NCBI GenBank assembly: GCA_034769895.1
Contig: CM068367.1
Coordinates: 1,315,115,046 to 1,315,179,045, forward strand
Length of the DNA: 64,000 bases
Origin: Magicicada septendecula
Lineage: Eukaryota > Arthropoda > Insecta > Hemiptera > Cicadidae
Direction of reading: 5' to 3'
Shown in pieces: positions 20,794-32,800 of this stretch. Made by a program: the position numbers and the translations under genes. The stretch's first letter is position 1. Each line of letters starts with the position of its first letter. Below the pieces are notes generated by a model. It did no database searches, was not told the origin of the DNA, and saw only the letters and a list, made by a program, of their open reading frames with translations.

Positions 20794-21593
20794 AATTTCA
20801 AAGTGAAACGTTTTGTGCAAAATAAAATTACTTACCGTTATTTGTAATCACGTAGACAGTTTCACCAAACTGATTTTAATTTTGATTGCTCCACCAAGCC
20901 TAAAAGTATCCTGCCTCCCTTACGAAAATGTTTGCCGGCCGCTGGTACAGATGACACAGTCAAAAACCAACTGCCATTATTCATTTTTCATTTCACATAT
21001 ATATTTCCAACGGTTGATCCTGGAGGTTGAAGTCTTTAGTTATACGCAGTGTTTACAAGTAAGGACTCGGAATCGAACATCAGACGGGTTAGGTGTACAG
21101 TGAACCGGAGTTAAATTATAATCGAGTGATAAAACTATATAGTGAATTATTAAAATAACAATAAATGAATTATATAGTCGAAACAACCAAAAAGGAATAT
21201 AAAAGTGTGAATTTAAAAAGGAAAGTATTGTGATATTAATCAAATTTAAAACATTTTTAACGGTTATTATAAACTAACCTGTGACACTATATATACTGGC
21301 GAACTATTTTTTCACAAACACTGAACTATCACACAATAACACTGTTGTAATTTGTTTTGTTAGTTGTTAATCATTATTTTTGTGTGTTTAATTTTAGGAA
21401 GTGTAGTATTAATTAACCTAAAAAAAGACCGTATCTGAGATCGAAAACTTTCAATAGTGCCATATACCAAGCCAGGGTAATTCATATTAAGAATTATTTT
21501 TTTTTTTTTTATTTTAAAAGAGAAAAATTCAAAGTGAAACGTTTTGTACAAAGTAAAATTACTTACCGTTATTTGTAATCACGTAGACAGTTT
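20794..21593. repeat. ~71-bp direct repeat pair 729 bp apart
   Basis: The segment at about 20794-20872 recurs at 21523-21593 with few differences. Both copies contain TTCAAAGTGAAACGTTTTGT and CACGTAGACAGTTT. On the minus strand each copy contains AACGGTAAGTAATTTT, a strong splice-donor-like word. The material between is unrecognised. The pair could be a diverged tandem duplication or termini of an unrecognised element. Confidence 0.7.
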
Positions 21594-22720
21594 TAACATC
21601 GAAAATGTTTGTAAGGACGTGTCGCACATTTGCGCGTGATCGAAAATGGGAACCGGTGAGTTTCCATAGATACTACTTCTTTGTTGTCAATAACGTAGTA
21701 CACATATAAAACTTCGCTTATGAATGTGACTACATTTAACTTATAATCTGTACATTGATAAATGTATATATGTCTTTTTTTTCATAATATTGTATTGTCA
21801 CGTGATTCAAGTGTGTATGCAAAATTTCAAGTCGCTATCACATCGGGAAGTATGCGAAAATTCGATTTGAAAAATCCACTTTAGACCGACGGGAAAAGCA
21901 AGTTAAATAAAAGCGTTTAAAAAAGGCACTGGTACGTTAATGAAGGTGTAGAATACCGCACAAGACTGAGCCCACGTGAATTCCTTTTATTTCGGCAGGC
22001 AAATCTGTGTGCTGGTACGGCACACTGTTACAACAAATATACAGTTTATATCTATTTATAAAAATAATTATTTTCGGTTGCAAGTGTTAAGTTTTATTGC
22101 TCGAATTACGTTTTATAATTCAAGTTCTGCATCGTCGGAGACTGAGTGGATACAGTATAGTAATTGCTTTGCCGTACGAGCATTCCGACAATAGCTACTG
22201 TAGACGCTTGCTTTGAAGTTCATCAATACGCCATCAGAGCTGTGGGGATGTGCGTTCGAGACGTCCAGTTGGTTTACAAGTACCGAGCTACCGGTAGAAG
22301 CTCCTGTCTTGTGGCCCGGTCCAGAACGGAATTTTTTATTTAAATTTAGGGGCCGTTACAATGGCTTACTCGTACTAGGCCGTTCTGGTACAGAATTTGC
22401 CGAGCCCGTTTCCAAGAATCACATGGTCGTGGACGGTACTTGCCAAGGTAGGCTATGAAGGGGGTTTGTCTGGGTCCTTGCCGCTAGAACGTAAAATCTA
22501 GGTGCAAGACGCCGCACGGTGTTATCCAAGGAGTGGCCACCAAAGACGAGAAGGTAACCGATAGGGGGCTTTGGCAAATTCATCAATAATTATGTTATTT
22601 ATACAATAAATATAAGTTGTGTGTGTGATGCGTGCCAATGAACTGTATACAGTAGGTTCTACTTAGCCAAAACGATTGAACAAATTTGACTTATGTGTGT
22701 TTCTGTGTGGTATTTTACAG
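21594..22720. other. Intron, nothing firm recognised
   Basis: No gene or element recognised. The last 40 bases are the acceptor region (TATTTTACAG) of the next ADAMTS exon. Confidence 0.5.
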
Positions 22721-22941
22721 GTCGCTTTGATTTACAAAGACGCAAGCATAGGCAACCCAATGAACATAGCGGTTGTGAAACTGTTCGTGCTTAAGGACAT
22801 CCAATTGGCGACGAGACACCACCAGCAGAGCGGGATCTCCGCTCCGGACATGTTGCGCGCGTTTTGTGCGTGGCAAAGCAAACACAACGATCCCAACGAT
22901 GCCAGTCCGCACCACCACGACTCAGCTCTGCTGCTGACCAG
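22721..22941 (+). CDS. ADAMTS exon: catalytic domain, middle
   Basis: Acceptor GTATTTTACAG|GTC at 22720 and donor CCAG|GTAAGC at 22942. The exon opens in phase 0 (VALIYKDASIGNPMNIAVVK) and leaves two bases (AG), which the next exon completes to Arg. It encodes 73 full codons of the reprolysin fold, including FCAWQSKHND and ending HHHDSALLLTR. The TLMSI|VAxIYKDxSIGN junction and the final LLTR sit where ADAMTS9/20-type proteins have them. The +1 reading frame continuing to 22945 is read-through into the intron. Confidence 0.95.
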
Positions 22942-25900
22942 GTAAGCCATGGTACTAGCCTTGTTACTTACCCGTCCGTTGGCGCTTTCGAATCGTCGGG
23001 TGATCGGATAGGCGGCCTCATCCAGAAAGGCTTACGAAGGTAGTACTGTATAGTCGCAGCAGCACCTTTGCTACCGATGTGGTGACGTATGCCATTCCAT
23101 TGCACGCATCACTGTATTACTACACATTTAAAGTACGTTTTCAACACAGTTTCGGTGTGACTTGACTGTCTCTCACAAGGTATTTCTTGTAACGAATAAA
23201 AAAAACAAACTTTAACAAAATATTCAATAAATTACACTTATATATAATGCGCGAACGTTCAATCTAATACCCACACAAAATTACAACTAAATACAACTAA
23301 CTAAATGACAACTAAATTCTGAACGTCTGAACAATGTTTTCAGAACCAATAATACCGCACCAACACAAGCACGCACTATCATTCAGTAGACCCCCCGCTC
23401 ATCAGGCGTCTGGGCAGCAAAACTGGTGTGCGTACAGTACATTCTACTAAGAGAGTTCATTCATTCCTCTGGCGCTCTGGCGCTGGAGCCCACGATGAGC
23501 CTTGGCCTCCCCGACTAGTCGCCTCCAAACAAGTCGGTCCCCCAGCCTCCGCCTGCGATACCCATGACAGCTCAGATGTGTTAGGGCGGCTGTTTGACAA
23601 AATATCTTGGCAGTAGCCAGTTTACGTCTTTCTTTTCCACGTTTATTTTCTTTCGTATGTCAGTGGCGTCCCTTTAATCGAAATTACCGTAAATGTTTGT
23701 TCAGTTAGTAATGCCTAATCGATCGAAACGTTCGGTCAAGACGAAATGTTAGGAATAATAAATGATACCACAGCCGAAAAATTCTATACTTGCTGAAAAT
23801 ATACAGTTTAGCTACTTAAGAATAGTCCTGGGAGTTTTTTACATGAACTTCAGTGTTCATGTAATTGTTCTTTGGAATTATATGGAATTATATCTCTTAG
23901 GTGCCCAGAAATTATGTCATTTTTGTGTTCGTTATGTTGTAGCAATAAAGACAAGTGTCAATAACAGTAACAATACATACCAACGTTATCAACAACAATA
24001 CATGTCATTGTTAGTCACTGATCACTTTTACAGGCCAGAACTAACTTACAAACGGTGTGCAGAGTGGAATCGAGGCCACGGCTAGGCTCGCAGACGTCGA
24101 CCGTGATAGTCTCTGAAACGCGCACCGTTGTCACCAAACTTGTCTCGCATCCTAACCACGTACGCAAAAACCGATTATCTAATAGTACACCCGTTGTCAC
24201 TGGATAACCTTGTAACAATATCACACTTGTCTTTACGAGAGTCACGTCTGTTGCTGCGCTCTGACAAGATTCAACAGATCGCAGACGAAGATTTCGCAGT
24301 AGAACGGAAGCATGTGCCTGAACCAGAAACAGTAATAAGAATAGTGAACATTCAAATTACCGATACTTCACATGTTATAATATATTTTTTTAAATTGACT
24401 TATAATAATTAAACAGAACAAGAAGAGTTTAGAAAAGTCCAACGGACTTTCAAGCAAGGGTGCAAAAGCAGATAAGCTGTCGGAGTCAGTCGTTAGGCTT
24501 CTAATATCAATTTCATTTTTATCATTTTTAATGCGTGTGAAAATAATGATATATTCTCCGCGATCTAGTACTGAGCGTTCTCTCCTCTGGTGCCAGAGGA
24601 TATGGGTTAGGGTGCCGCTTGAGGTTGTGTATAGTGTTTATTCACCAACGATCGTGAGGCTAGCTGCGACGTGCATCGTGGCCTCTTAGCACAGGTCAGA
24701 ATTACGTTGCGGACTAAACAGTAGGATTGGTACAGGTGAGTACAAGAAAGCTTGCCGGTGAGATTGGACGCGCATAATATTTAATTTGGTAGTGAATGTA
24801 GCCAAACAAGAGGTGGAAATCAATCGAGCTTATTCTGTTCGGAAACCGTAAATCTACCAACTGAAGCGAACTTTTACACAGCTTCAGGAGCACACTAGTT
24901 TGGACTCACCTCTACCTGCCCCCCGGTAAAAAGGCCATCTGAGAAGCTTAGGCCTATGTCGAGTTTGCAGCGCTGTGAGTTTAAAGATGGTCAAATATTA
25001 ACGCGATATAGTATCGCCTACTGATAAAGAGAAACAACGAGAGATAAGAAGTTTTTGAGGCCTCGAGCAGGAAGGAAATGCGTAGGATTTCGTCAAAATA
25101 TAGGGCGAGCAATGACGAACTGTTTAAGAAATGGGTGCACGAGGAAAACGGATTATGGAAAGCCTTATCAGAAGAAGGTTAAGATGGTTAGGAAACTTAA
25201 TTACCTGTAGAAAGGTGGCGGGATAAATGCTGGAGACAGCCTTGAAAGAGTTTCTTGGATCAAATAACTGCAAGGAACACGTTTCTTAAACACAATAGAA
25301 ACGTGTTTTAAATAAATAACGATCAATAGAGCAACGTAACGACTTCACAATGTGGGCCACCCATATGAAGATACAGTGTCAAGAAAAAGAAAGAATTGGA
25401 AGAAGAAACTGGTGTTTACTGTATATTATGTATGCGCGTGTTCAGAGGGGAAAGACGGTGATCGCGAGCAAAAAAAAAAAAATGGATACGTGTGAATTCT
25501 GTAATACGTGCGTGTTTTAGTTGCGCTAACTCCGTGATTAATGCCTGCACTATCAGTGAGCATACGCAGCCGGGTCAGCTGTTAGACTTTGTTTATTCCA
25601 TCAAGTGGTTTCAGTCGACGCTGACAGAGATTTATCTGGTTACGGAAAAAAGAGGAACAGATGTTCCAGACCACTTGCTTGTCATTACAAAGTTTAGTGT
25701 CGAAGACTCGTGCAAGCGAAGAAGAGACATCACGCGCTGCTTCTTCGTGTTTATTTCTGTTCGGCACGAAAGTCATTTTTTCTGGCCCCGTTTCAAATAG
25801 TTCGTACAGGAAATGCATCACAGATTTTGTTGGTCAAGTGTCTCTAAACGGAACGTCGGAAAACCCAGAGTGAATCGTTTATATATAGAAACGAATGTGT

Positions 25901-26165
25901 ATACGTAACCACCAAAAATGTGTACGTTTTGTGCAAATATAATACGACCACATTACACACGGCCATGCAGAATTGAATAAGTCTTTTACCTTACTATTAA
26001 AACTATGTGTTACTATGTTTTTAGAAAGCCGTACCTACAACTTAAAACCAGGTGTCAGCATTCAACATCATGTTAAGCCTATTCTAGTCTACAAAACTAA
26101 CCCTCTTTGTTGGACTTGAGCGTCACGGACACTAAACTCCAAACAAAGGAGACCATAAAATTAAA
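22942..26165. other. Intron, unassigned sequence
   Basis: About 3.2 kb without a supported gene. The 23160-23400 part has CAACTAA-like words similar to 18660-18830. The 25150-25230 part encodes RRRLRWLGNLIT on the plus strand, which could be an old LINE tail but is too short to call. An A-run lies at 25470-25481. Opposing frames at 25492-25873 have no recognisable family. Confidence 0.4.
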
Positions 26166-26169
26166 TCGA

Positions 26170-27335
26170 AATCCTTTGACCTTCTTGCGTCCTCATTGCG
26201 GAGATTAGTCGATTCATCGTCAGTTGTCTAAAAATCCTTTTCATTCCTTTTAATCCTATTTTTACAACCAATTGATATTAGAATCTTTTCTTGAGTTTCC
26301 CAAATCATTTGTCTCGTCAACATTTCCCTCTGATTTTACTTAATATAGTTATTGCCTCAGCTAATCCACGTTTCCTTCTAATGAGAAATTTTAGCAAACT
26401 TTTTTTATCTCACCTCTTAACATTTAATCGTTGCTGTCGGTGTTTTTTTTAATAAAATCCTCTGTATTTGTCTCCAGCACCACACTTTAAAAACTCCAAT
26501 CGGTTTCTTTAGCTCTTTCTTTCTTTGTTCCACGTGATTCAGAACATGCAAAAGTTGTTATACAGTATTTTACTCATTTTGAGTGCTATGATTTTTGAGG
26601 TTAGAAACTTTTCTTCCTTCCCCATAATAGCTTCTTGCCTGTGATTCCTTAGATTTAATGTGTCCAGTGGATCTCCTACCCACTAAGGAGGGAGATATTT
26701 TGCTACTCAGATATTTGAAACCCTTCGCCTGTTTCAATTTCACACCTCTGAGCTGAATATCACTGAGATATCAGTAAAGCCACCCCCAAATAACATACCC
26801 AAAGCCAAATACCCAGTAAGATCTTACATGTAAAATCTGCAGTCAAGGTAGTTATGTCGTTAGCGGCCAAGATATAGCATATATACAGTGGTATGTAACT
26901 GGCAAATTTCTTACTACCGCCAACTCCTTTTGACCCAGTTGTCACCAGTAATCCTCCACGACGGAAGATTCCTGGTCTATGACCGTTTCCCACGGGAAAA
27001 TTTTGCCTTCATGGTAAAGCCTCGGCTATAGTAATGTTCATTTTACTGCTTCATTTATCGTGTCCATTTATTACCCCGTCTCTTTTCTTTCTATGTGTCA
27101 GAACTCAGGAAGTCTGCTTGCCATAACAAACAGATTGTCCTGTCAGTCACTTCTTTCAAGCAGAGTAGCAACATTATCTGCAAATCTAAACATGGTGATT
27201 GTTTCACTGTGTACTGTAAAATTCTCTTCCGCGGCGAGATTAAGCATCACCTGCTCAGTGTACGTGTTGAACAAGGCACAGCCTTGCATCACCTTTTGTT
27301 TATCTGTCTTCCAAAATAGAGTAGTTTGATCTAAA
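26170..27335 (-). mobile_element. Decayed LINE RT fragment
   Basis: On the minus strand around 27300-27110 the translation gives KVMQGCALFNTYTEQVM and then FRFADNVATL: motif B (Q-G-C-x-L-S-P-x-L-F-N-x-Y) and motif C (F-A-D-D, here F-A-D-N) of a LINE reverse transcriptase. Farther along (26650-26170) only short recognisable pieces of the post-RT region remain (VLETNTEDFIKK). About 90 bp at 26560-26650 is shared with the LINE copy at 28985-29490 (GTTATACAGTATTTT, TTTTTGAGGTTAGAAACTTTT), showing that both belong to one family. Heavily broken. Confidence 0.75.
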
Positions 27336-28352
27336 GTACTGTTTAAAAAAAACCCCTAATAAAACAAGATCCGTTAAAAAACGTGGATGGGATTATATCA
27401 TTATGTACTTGTTAAGGGCACTGTGGCCAGGATCTTTGCGGTATCTCATTGTAGTGATTATGATGGGAAAAGATTATTTTAGTAAGCCTCTTCCGATGAT
27501 GATTATATAAGATAAGAGTCTACATGTATTCAGCGTTAATACCGTATCTATGTTCCGTGTACTTTCTTCGCAAGAGGTTCGAGGAAATGGATAGCTACTT
27601 ACAACTAAGGTCTACATTTCCGAAACCGCGTCCAGCGACGGATCGACATCGTCCAATTTTATAATATACCACACATAACGGAGAACACACTCAAGCTCGA
27701 ATTTAATAACTATTTCCATATTGCTGTGGTATCGTGCAAATTAAACGTTTACCTTCAAGGATCGGTACTGTAACAAGCTTTTAGTCGGTTTTAGAAGGTG
27801 AAACAACCAACTGGCCCGACCACTTTCGGTAGCTTGAAAAAAGTAATGTGTTGCAAAATTCGGATGATGGAATCCATTATGCCGAAGCAGTAAAGCGTTC
27901 TCGTTGGAAATTATTCCCAAATAAGCGACGACGGTTACGTGCGGTATGTTAATTCTGTTAACAGCTCGGGTCGACGTTCTTGATCCACGCACACACGCGC
28001 GCACACACAACCTGTCCATAAAGGTAATCGACTGTGAAGCTGTTACGATGACCTGGAATTACGTGGCTCTGCAGATGGAAGACATTACAGTAAATGTCAC
28101 GTGGAACATAATTTTCTAACACTCCCTAATCCTCCGGTATTTCTGAAAAATTCTCCAGTTTTACCATTTCTTTTATGGGTATGGTTTTACATTTACTTGA
28201 ATTCACTTATATAAGTCATATATGTTTAGCTTATATAAGTGCTTATTTTAAATCAAAAGATTTAAATTTATTAACCAAAAATTATTATTATTATTTTTTG
28301 TAAACGTGTAGACATACTCAATGGAGAGGTTTCTTTATGCTTTTAACAAAAA
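27336..28352. other. Intron, nothing recognised
   Basis: No gene or element identified. A short CA/CG-alternating patch lies at about 27988-28008. Confidence 0.4.
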
Positions 28353-28728
28353 TACGAAAGAAAATTTATTAAAAATAAACCTGTGTCAAACGTAGGTTCT
28401 TAGACATTAAATATTCACGGAAGAACGTCTTGCGTTTATCACTGTTTTACAAGGAATCGCGTTTTCTGGCAGCTTGCTGTCTTTTCATAGAATCCGCGTA
28501 CTTCTGTATGAGGCATATTTCTCTTCAGGAAGTTTTCAAATACGAAAGAAAATTTATTTAAAAAAAACTGTGTCTAATGTAGGTTCTTAGACATTAAATA
28601 TTAACGGAAGAACGTCTTGCGTTTGTCACTGTTTTACAAGTAATCGCGTTTTCTGGCAGCTTGCTGTCTTTTTATAGAATCCTCGTACTTCTATATGAGA
28701 CATGTTTCTCTTCAGCAAGTTTTCAAAC
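28353..28728. repeat. Two-copy tandem duplication, 188-bp unit
   Basis: Unit 1 (28353-28540) and unit 2 (28541-28728) both begin TACGAAAGAAAATTTATT and share CGGAAGAACGTCTTGCGTTT and TCGCGTTTTCTGGCAGCTTG. They differ at scattered positions. This is a simple direct tandem duplication with no coding content. Confidence 0.92.
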
Positions 28729-28984
28729 GTTCTGACGCGCGCTATTAAGCTGTATTAAGCCTACACGCGTAAGTCGTACTTATTGGCGATCCAATACCTC
28801 GCTTTGATGACTCCCGTCGGTGTAGGAACGAAGCTGCGCAAGATTCACCCTGGCGTCTTCCACGGTCAATTCGGCTCTCCTTTCAACCCCCGGTGCAGTT
28901 TCCCTCCTAGTTTCGTTCCTGAAGCGGAGAAGTTAAACGTTTGTATAAAAAGGGGAAACATCACCTTTTAAGTAGGTGATGTAC
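28729..28984. other. Intron, nothing firm recognised
   Basis: A 62-codon plus-strand frame (28783-28971) has no recognisable family. Confidence 0.4.
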
Positions 28985-29490
28985 AGTTGTTATACAGTAT
29001 TTTCCTAATTTTGAGTGCGTCGTTTTTTGAGGTTAGAAACTTTTTTCTTCATAACAGCTTTCTTGCATGTGATTTATGTGATATGTATATAGCAGTGGAA
29101 ACTTTTTTTTATTATTCCGGCTGTACAATGTTTACACATTTTCCGGAACCAAAGATTACAGAATTGATTGAATTCTCATCTTCCAGTGCTGCTTGCACAC
29201 CCAAGGATCCTCTTCAATTTCTCTTTCCCTCAGTATAGTCTGAATTTCTTCTACCCAGGTGATAGGTGGTCTTCCTCTTTTCCTTTTTCTTGGTGGGGTC
29301 CATTCCATAATTCTCCTTGGCAATCTTTCCTGTGCCTTCTTTTTGTGTGTCCATACCTTTGTAATTTTTTTGTTTGAATAAAATCAACAATTGAATTTTT
29401 CACATTAATTCTGCCCTTAATAACTTCATTTCTCACGTCTGGATACTCTTGCCGAACGTCTCCAAAAGTCCATCTCTGATGTCATTAATT
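28985..29490 (-). mobile_element. 5'-truncated LINE C-terminal fragment
   Basis: The minus strand from 29490 reads MDFWRRSARVSRRE, then NEVIKGRINVKNSIVDFIQT, KKLQRYGHTKR, and PPRKRKRGRPPITW in a shifted frame. The order EMDxWRRSAR, RNEVIRExMxV, KQLxWYGHVQRM, GRPxxxW is characteristic of one abundant arthropod LINE family. Its last ~95 bp matches 26560-26650. Frame shifts inside the tail show decay. Confidence 0.85.
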
Positions 29491-30478
29491 TGCAGTGAAA
29501 ACTTAATTACAGATCTTCCTCCCTCATATAAAAACTGGAAGGCTCGATGCGGACAAAGACGTAAACCGTAGTATAATAGATATGATGTGATTAAAAAACG
29601 CCTACCGAATGATACTAGAAGATATGAACTCTTCAGTCAAAACAGATATCGTCAGTGCCTAAATCTAGGAAGGAAAGACAAATTTTATTTTTTGTTGCCG
29701 GTTACTATAGATTTACGCATTTTCACTGTGCGTACAAAATATTTTTGCACGACCAATCAGAAAAAATAAATGTTCTAAACGAAATAAATTAAATCAAATC
29801 TAATCAAAGTAAACTACTCCATTCTTATCCTCGGACAGAATGCCACGTGCATGGTCATTCTGACGTCGCAAATTAAAACGTTTCAGTAATATTTCCATAC
29901 ATTTCTACATATTCAATTACCTGATCGTTGTACAGTGGATTCTGATTATTTGCGAAACATCGAAGATGTTGCTCTTTGCTCCCGTTAGCTGTCCGTGTCA
30001 TTTACGTGAAGTGTCATAAGTGGAATTAAAATTATATAAAAAAAGAAAATATCGTTTTATGAGCAATTTAGTTTTTGAAAGTTTTCAGAATATGTATTGT
30101 AGGGATATTATAAATTGGCTAAATATACTATAAATACCAGTAATAATAATTCAATGTACAGATCTGTAGAAGATTTTTTTCTTGAGCTGAATTGTCGATC
30201 GTTTTAATATTTACGAGCTGAGCACCTTGACGTTATAGCCATTTTAAAAAATACCATTGAAACAAACCCTCAGCAGACTGGAGAAATTAATACAAATTTA
30301 ATTTATATAAAGACATGGTCGTATATAAACTTTAACAATTGGTTAATTATTGAGTGAGAGTCAGTTCTATGAGCCAGCTAGGATAACAGCTGGGAACCAA
30401 AAAGAAGAATAGTATAACCAATATTAATTATAATCCACCACGAGCTTTTAAGGGCGGGAGGCAGAAGAAAGAATATTA
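29491..30478. other. Intron, nothing recognised
   Basis: AT-rich, no gene or element identified. Confidence 0.4.
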
Positions 30479-31135
30479 TTCTAGAGCAATGTTTAGGGGG
30501 TCCGCAGACACTTTTAAGGAAAATTAGAATATACCGTAATTTTCTCCAATTTTTATGCTCTCAAAACAAATTTTAAATTTTAGAATCTTAAAACAATTAG
30601 CAAAAGATTCCAATATTTTTTCGGGGGTTCAAACTAATTGTAATTGTAAAAGTAATTTCAAACTAATGTCTTTAAATCATGTCGTGTAGCATATCTGTTT
30701 CTCAGCCGAACTGACTAAACCACTCTCTTACACTACAAAAAGAAGATTCAACTGACAGTTCATTAAAATTACAGTTTTCGCAATTACAGCTATCTGACTT
30801 ATGGTTATATGTAATGACTGACTATCCTGAACTCGCAAAAAAAGCTTTGAAGCGTTTAACTGTGTTTCCCCCACTTATTTGTGTGAAACCGCATTCTCCC
30901 TGCTCACGTACTTGAAATCGAAGGTAAGAAATAAACTTGATATCGAGAGTGATTTAATATTATAATTTTGCAAGTTGAGAGAATTTTGATTTTAATACAT
31001 TTTAAATAAAATATAAGAGTCTATCGTATTTACTGTTTGTTTTATTTCATAACTACTCAGACAGGGCCAGTGAATTTTTAAATTATTTGGGGGGGGGTCC
31101 GCGGACTGAAAACTTTGGGAACCACTATTCTACAG
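30479..31135 (+). mobile_element. hAT relic with dimerisation-domain remnant
   Basis: The right end reads GGTCCGCGGACTGAAAACTT then TGGGAACCACTA, a terminal sequence typical of hAT elements (reverse complement TAGTGGTTCCCAA...). The left end starts CAATGTTTAGGGGGTCCGCA. TTCTAGAG (30479-30486) and TTCTACAG (31128-31135) are an imperfect 8-bp duplication (7 of 8). Inside, 30800-30990 encodes VMTDYPELAKKALKRLTVFP, then one base out of frame TYLCETAFSLLTYLKSKV and NKLDIESDL: the hATC dimerisation domain of ZBED5/FAM200-like transposases, which ends that protein. Internally deleted (641 bp) and frameshifted. Confidence 0.82.
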
Positions 31136-32160
31136 CTTATGTAGCACTCACCTGCTCCAAATTAAAATGTTATCCAATCAAGGAAAGAAAGTTGAGTCAT
31201 TTTTTTATTACTTTCCATTTTCTGAGGTTTGTTGCATACAAACGGTTGCCCCTATTAACCTAATGTCAAAGTAGACATAATAGGAATCCGCTGTTTTGGA
31301 AAACACGAGAACGGTGCATTCACACGGACGTCTGCAAGTTGTCTTGCAACGCATCGCCGTCTCAGGGTGACCAAGTCAACCATAACAGCTGATAAACTTG
31401 CCCTTCGTCGAAACTACTGATTTACTGCTGTCGTCTGCTGCTAACGCAAAAGCAGCGCCTCTAGAACAAAGGACGCTTTCAAAAACAACGACAAGAACTT
31501 TTAATTGAAATCAGTGCGATACTTTATTATTATTATTATTATTATTATGCGATTTAACGTGAACGCGACAGGAAAGCCATAGGTCACTGCAACAGACGCG
31601 TGACCAACGAACTATCTGTTCCGTTGTCCGCTTACGTAACTAAAAATATGAACTAATGTGTAACTGACGCGTTCGCGATAAGATGACGTTTGCCAGTCCG
31701 CTGGATCAGTTGAGCGACGCGGTGGTAAATAGGAAGTACGCTCCGTCTGTTATTATACCGTACAGTTCTCGTTATCAGTGCTTAATTGAATCTCTACTGC
31801 TACTGCCAACTTACTGTCACTCGAGAACGACTTCAATATCATCAGCGCGCGCGCGCGCGCGTGTGTGTGAAATTTTGAACAAACGTTTAAAACCATAATC
31901 TATGGTGAGACGGTTGCTTTATTTGAGAGCGCTATATTTGGGTCCCTAATTTTACAGTAATGTAACAATAATTTTACGAATAGTATAGAAAAGATCTTTA
32001 AAACGTATCAATGTTTTGATTGGGTTTTGAAACCGAATTGTGTATTCAGAACGAAGAAGCGGTTTCAAAACGTCCTTCCACGCCTTTCGACTCCCAAAAC
32101 TTAAAATCGCCATTCTTCTCTGTTTGGGGTTTTGCATTACCCTCCAGCCTCCTCGCCCTT
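31136..32160. other. Intron with short microsatellites
   Basis: Holds (TTA)n at 31523-31548 and an alternating CG-then-TG run at 31845-31868 that could adopt Z-DNA. No gene recognised. Confidence 0.5.
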
Positions 32161-32164
32161 CAGC

Positions 32165-32800
32165 CATCATCATCATCTTTAGCAAGGATTAAACCAAAAA
32201 TGGTTTGTTCCGGTCGCAAGCAGACAGACTAGAGTTGATCACTCCAACGCTTCTTCGGACGCCCAGCAGTTGTTTGGGGATGCGGCAGCGGCGGTCACCC
32301 ATTGGGATAAGACGTTCCAACCGTTTTATCCGATATTGGGAAAACCTATCTCGTATACTCATAATATTCAGTTCCACCGAAGTTTCTTGCTACCTTAAAG
32401 GGCATATCCTGCCACGTGCCTGAGAAAACTCATTTCGACCGCTCGAATACGACTAGCCTGGGATTTCGTTGTACTCCACTTCTCAGACCCATAGAAAAGT
32501 GGGAGAGGCCCATCACCTTGTAGAACTTCAGGCGTGTTTCTGTACTCTTTGAGTTTAGATTTCTCCTGATGGTCCCACACACATGGTTGAACTTGTGCAG
32601 CTTCTTCACCACGTCATTGTTTGTTATGCAAGACACATTGCAGCCCACGTAATCAAAATTACTGACCTCCTCCAGAACAGTACCATCTATAACAGTTGTT
32701 GCTCGTATGGGGTCAGCTTCATGAAAAGTCATCATCACTTCAATGTTAAAACCTGTAATCCGAAAAACCTTCCTAAATATTAAGTCCAGTGTCTTACTTT
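32165..32800 (-). mobile_element. LINE ORF2 C-terminal fragment with (GAT)n-type tail
   Basis: The minus strand reads VMMTFHEADPIRATTVIDG, VLEEVSNFDYVGCNVSC, VVKKLHKFNHVCGTIRRNL, then GSEKWSTTKSQASRIRAVEM, SFLRHVAGYAL and, shifted, DRFSQYRIKRLERLIPMGD. This matches the thumb and post-RT region of a common arthropod LINE (FxYLGCxIS, KLxKFxxICGTIRRTL, GSExWTxTKxxxxRIxxAEMxFLR). The 3' end is GATGATGATGATGG-like. Frames overlap out of register (32738-32430, 32580-32395, 32377-32189), so several frameshifts are present. Confidence 0.88.

Noticed and set aside
25150-25270. Possible LINE tail (RRRLRWLGNLIT)
   Set aside because: Only about a dozen residues fit, with no GRPR block or WR tail in order.
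25492-25873. Overlapping ORFs on both strands (about 80-100 codons)
   Set aside because: Mutually antisense open frames without any known domain; neither has supporting context.
28783-28971. 62-codon ORF after the tandem duplication
   Set aside because: No family recognised and no splice or conservation support.
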